From Candidatus Binatia bacterium (lineage in GTDB: Bacteria > Desulfobacterota > Binatia > Bin18), in NCBI GenBank assembly GCA_022820725.1, contig JAJEFA010000008.1, positions 1 to 56,980 on the forward strand: 56,980 nucleotides of DNA, in the 5' to 3' direction. A model generated the notes under the pieces. It made no database searches. It was not told the origin of the DNA and saw only the letters and a program-made list of their open reading frames with translations. This document shows positions 56,851 to 56,980 of this stretch, piece by piece. Both the position numbers and the translations under genes were made by a program. The number at the start of each line of letters is the position of its first letter. Position 1 is the stretch's first letter.

Positions 56851-56980
56851 ATGAAAGCTGCCGTCATAGAAGCGATCGGGCAACCCCTTGTTGTAAAAGA
56901 GGTCCCCATCCCAGAGCCAGGACCGGGGGAAATTCTCGTCAAAGTCCAAGCCAGCGGTGTATGTAACGGAGATATCGACG
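56851..56980 (+). CDS. Zinc-dependent alcohol dehydrogenase, N-terminal part (cut by window edge)
   Basis: ATG 56851 follows AGGAGGAGGGG. The 43 visible residues read MKAAVIEAIGQPLVVKEVPI and end in VKVQASGVCNGDID. This is the classic MDR/GroES-like start, where the Cys in GVCNGD is the first catalytic zinc ligand. The rest lies beyond the window. Confidence 0.88.
   Translation, partial: MKAAVIEAIGQPLVVKEVPIPEPGPGEILVKVQASGVCNGDID

Noticed and set aside
1..56980. CRISPR array, tRNA, rRNA or prophage
   Set aside because: I saw no spaced short repeats, tRNA cloverleaf or rRNA-like stretches, and no phage structural genes. A tRNAscan or CRISPR search was not possible here.

Overview
This 57 kb window comes from a Gram-negative bacterium. 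Outer-membrane beta-barrel genes, signal peptides and E. coli-like promoters point that way. Estimated by eye it is moderately GC-rich, and AGGAGG-type ribosome binding sites precede most genes. Many luciferase-like flavin monooxygenases (LLM), DUF1329/DUF1302 proteins, metal-dependent amidohydrolases and PhyH dioxygenases, plus an F420-type PPOX protein, suggest an uncultured, catabolically versatile lineage of the Tectomicrobia/Entotheonella or deltaproteobacterial-relative kind. That placement is a low-confidence inference. No rRNA, tRNA, CRISPR array, prophage or biosynthetic megasynthase is visible, and no gene-free stretch exceeds 300 bases.

Layout. 1-1077: an IS5-type transposase tail, a GNAT gene, then a trp leader with a Trp-Trp-Trp peptide and two tandem terminators. 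1119-7429: fused anthranilate synthase, LLM + alpha/beta hydrolase, PhyH + CCG-domain protein. 7470-18560: PPOX, cupin and MetE-like genes on minus; a mandelate-racemase-like enzyme, LLMs, a hydrolase, SodC, an amidohydrolase, an aminotransferase and two NTF2-fold proteins. 18661-28036: TPR protein, enoyl-CoA hydratase, HAD protein, methyltransferase; a minus-strand B12-radical-SAM/DUF2889 pair; three small orphan genes; an amidohydrolase bracketed by an 86 bp direct repeat. 28036-37285: DUF1329/DUF1302 pair, 2OG oxygenase, sulfurtransferase, DUF1989/cupin operon, two tandem sugar-binding-like proteins without signal peptides, a YbaK protein. 37351-46000: PhyH, LLM + NMT1-like protein operon, DNA repair methyltransferase, HigBA toxin-antitoxin, GNAT, LLM, a cytochrome c-beta-barrel fusion. 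46045-51053: a minus-strand set of MetE-like, DsbA/HCCA isomerase, two tandem LLMs, VOC, an LLM remnant and F420-type PPOX. 51180-56980: acyl-CoA-dehydrogenase-like monooxygenase, MocR regulator, DUF1329, ferredoxin-CCG protein, and the start of an alcohol dehydrogenase.

How the genes fit together. Most look like peripheral oxidative catabolism: LLM, PhyH, 2OG and group-D flavin oxygenases make or open substrates; hydrolases, amidohydrolases and isomerases follow; CCG/ferredoxin proteins and a c-type cytochrome handle electrons; DUF1302/DUF1329 proteins may serve uptake of hydrophobic compounds. No substrate can be named from sequence alone.

The most notable points are a two-terminator trp attenuator with nested mutually exclusive pairings, three solute-binding-type proteins that lack signal peptides and transporters (one in an operon with an LLM), a subfamily of CCG proteins with an altered second cysteine motif, a cytochrome-barrel fusion, and a mandelate-racemase-like enzyme with Lys166 replaced by Arg.
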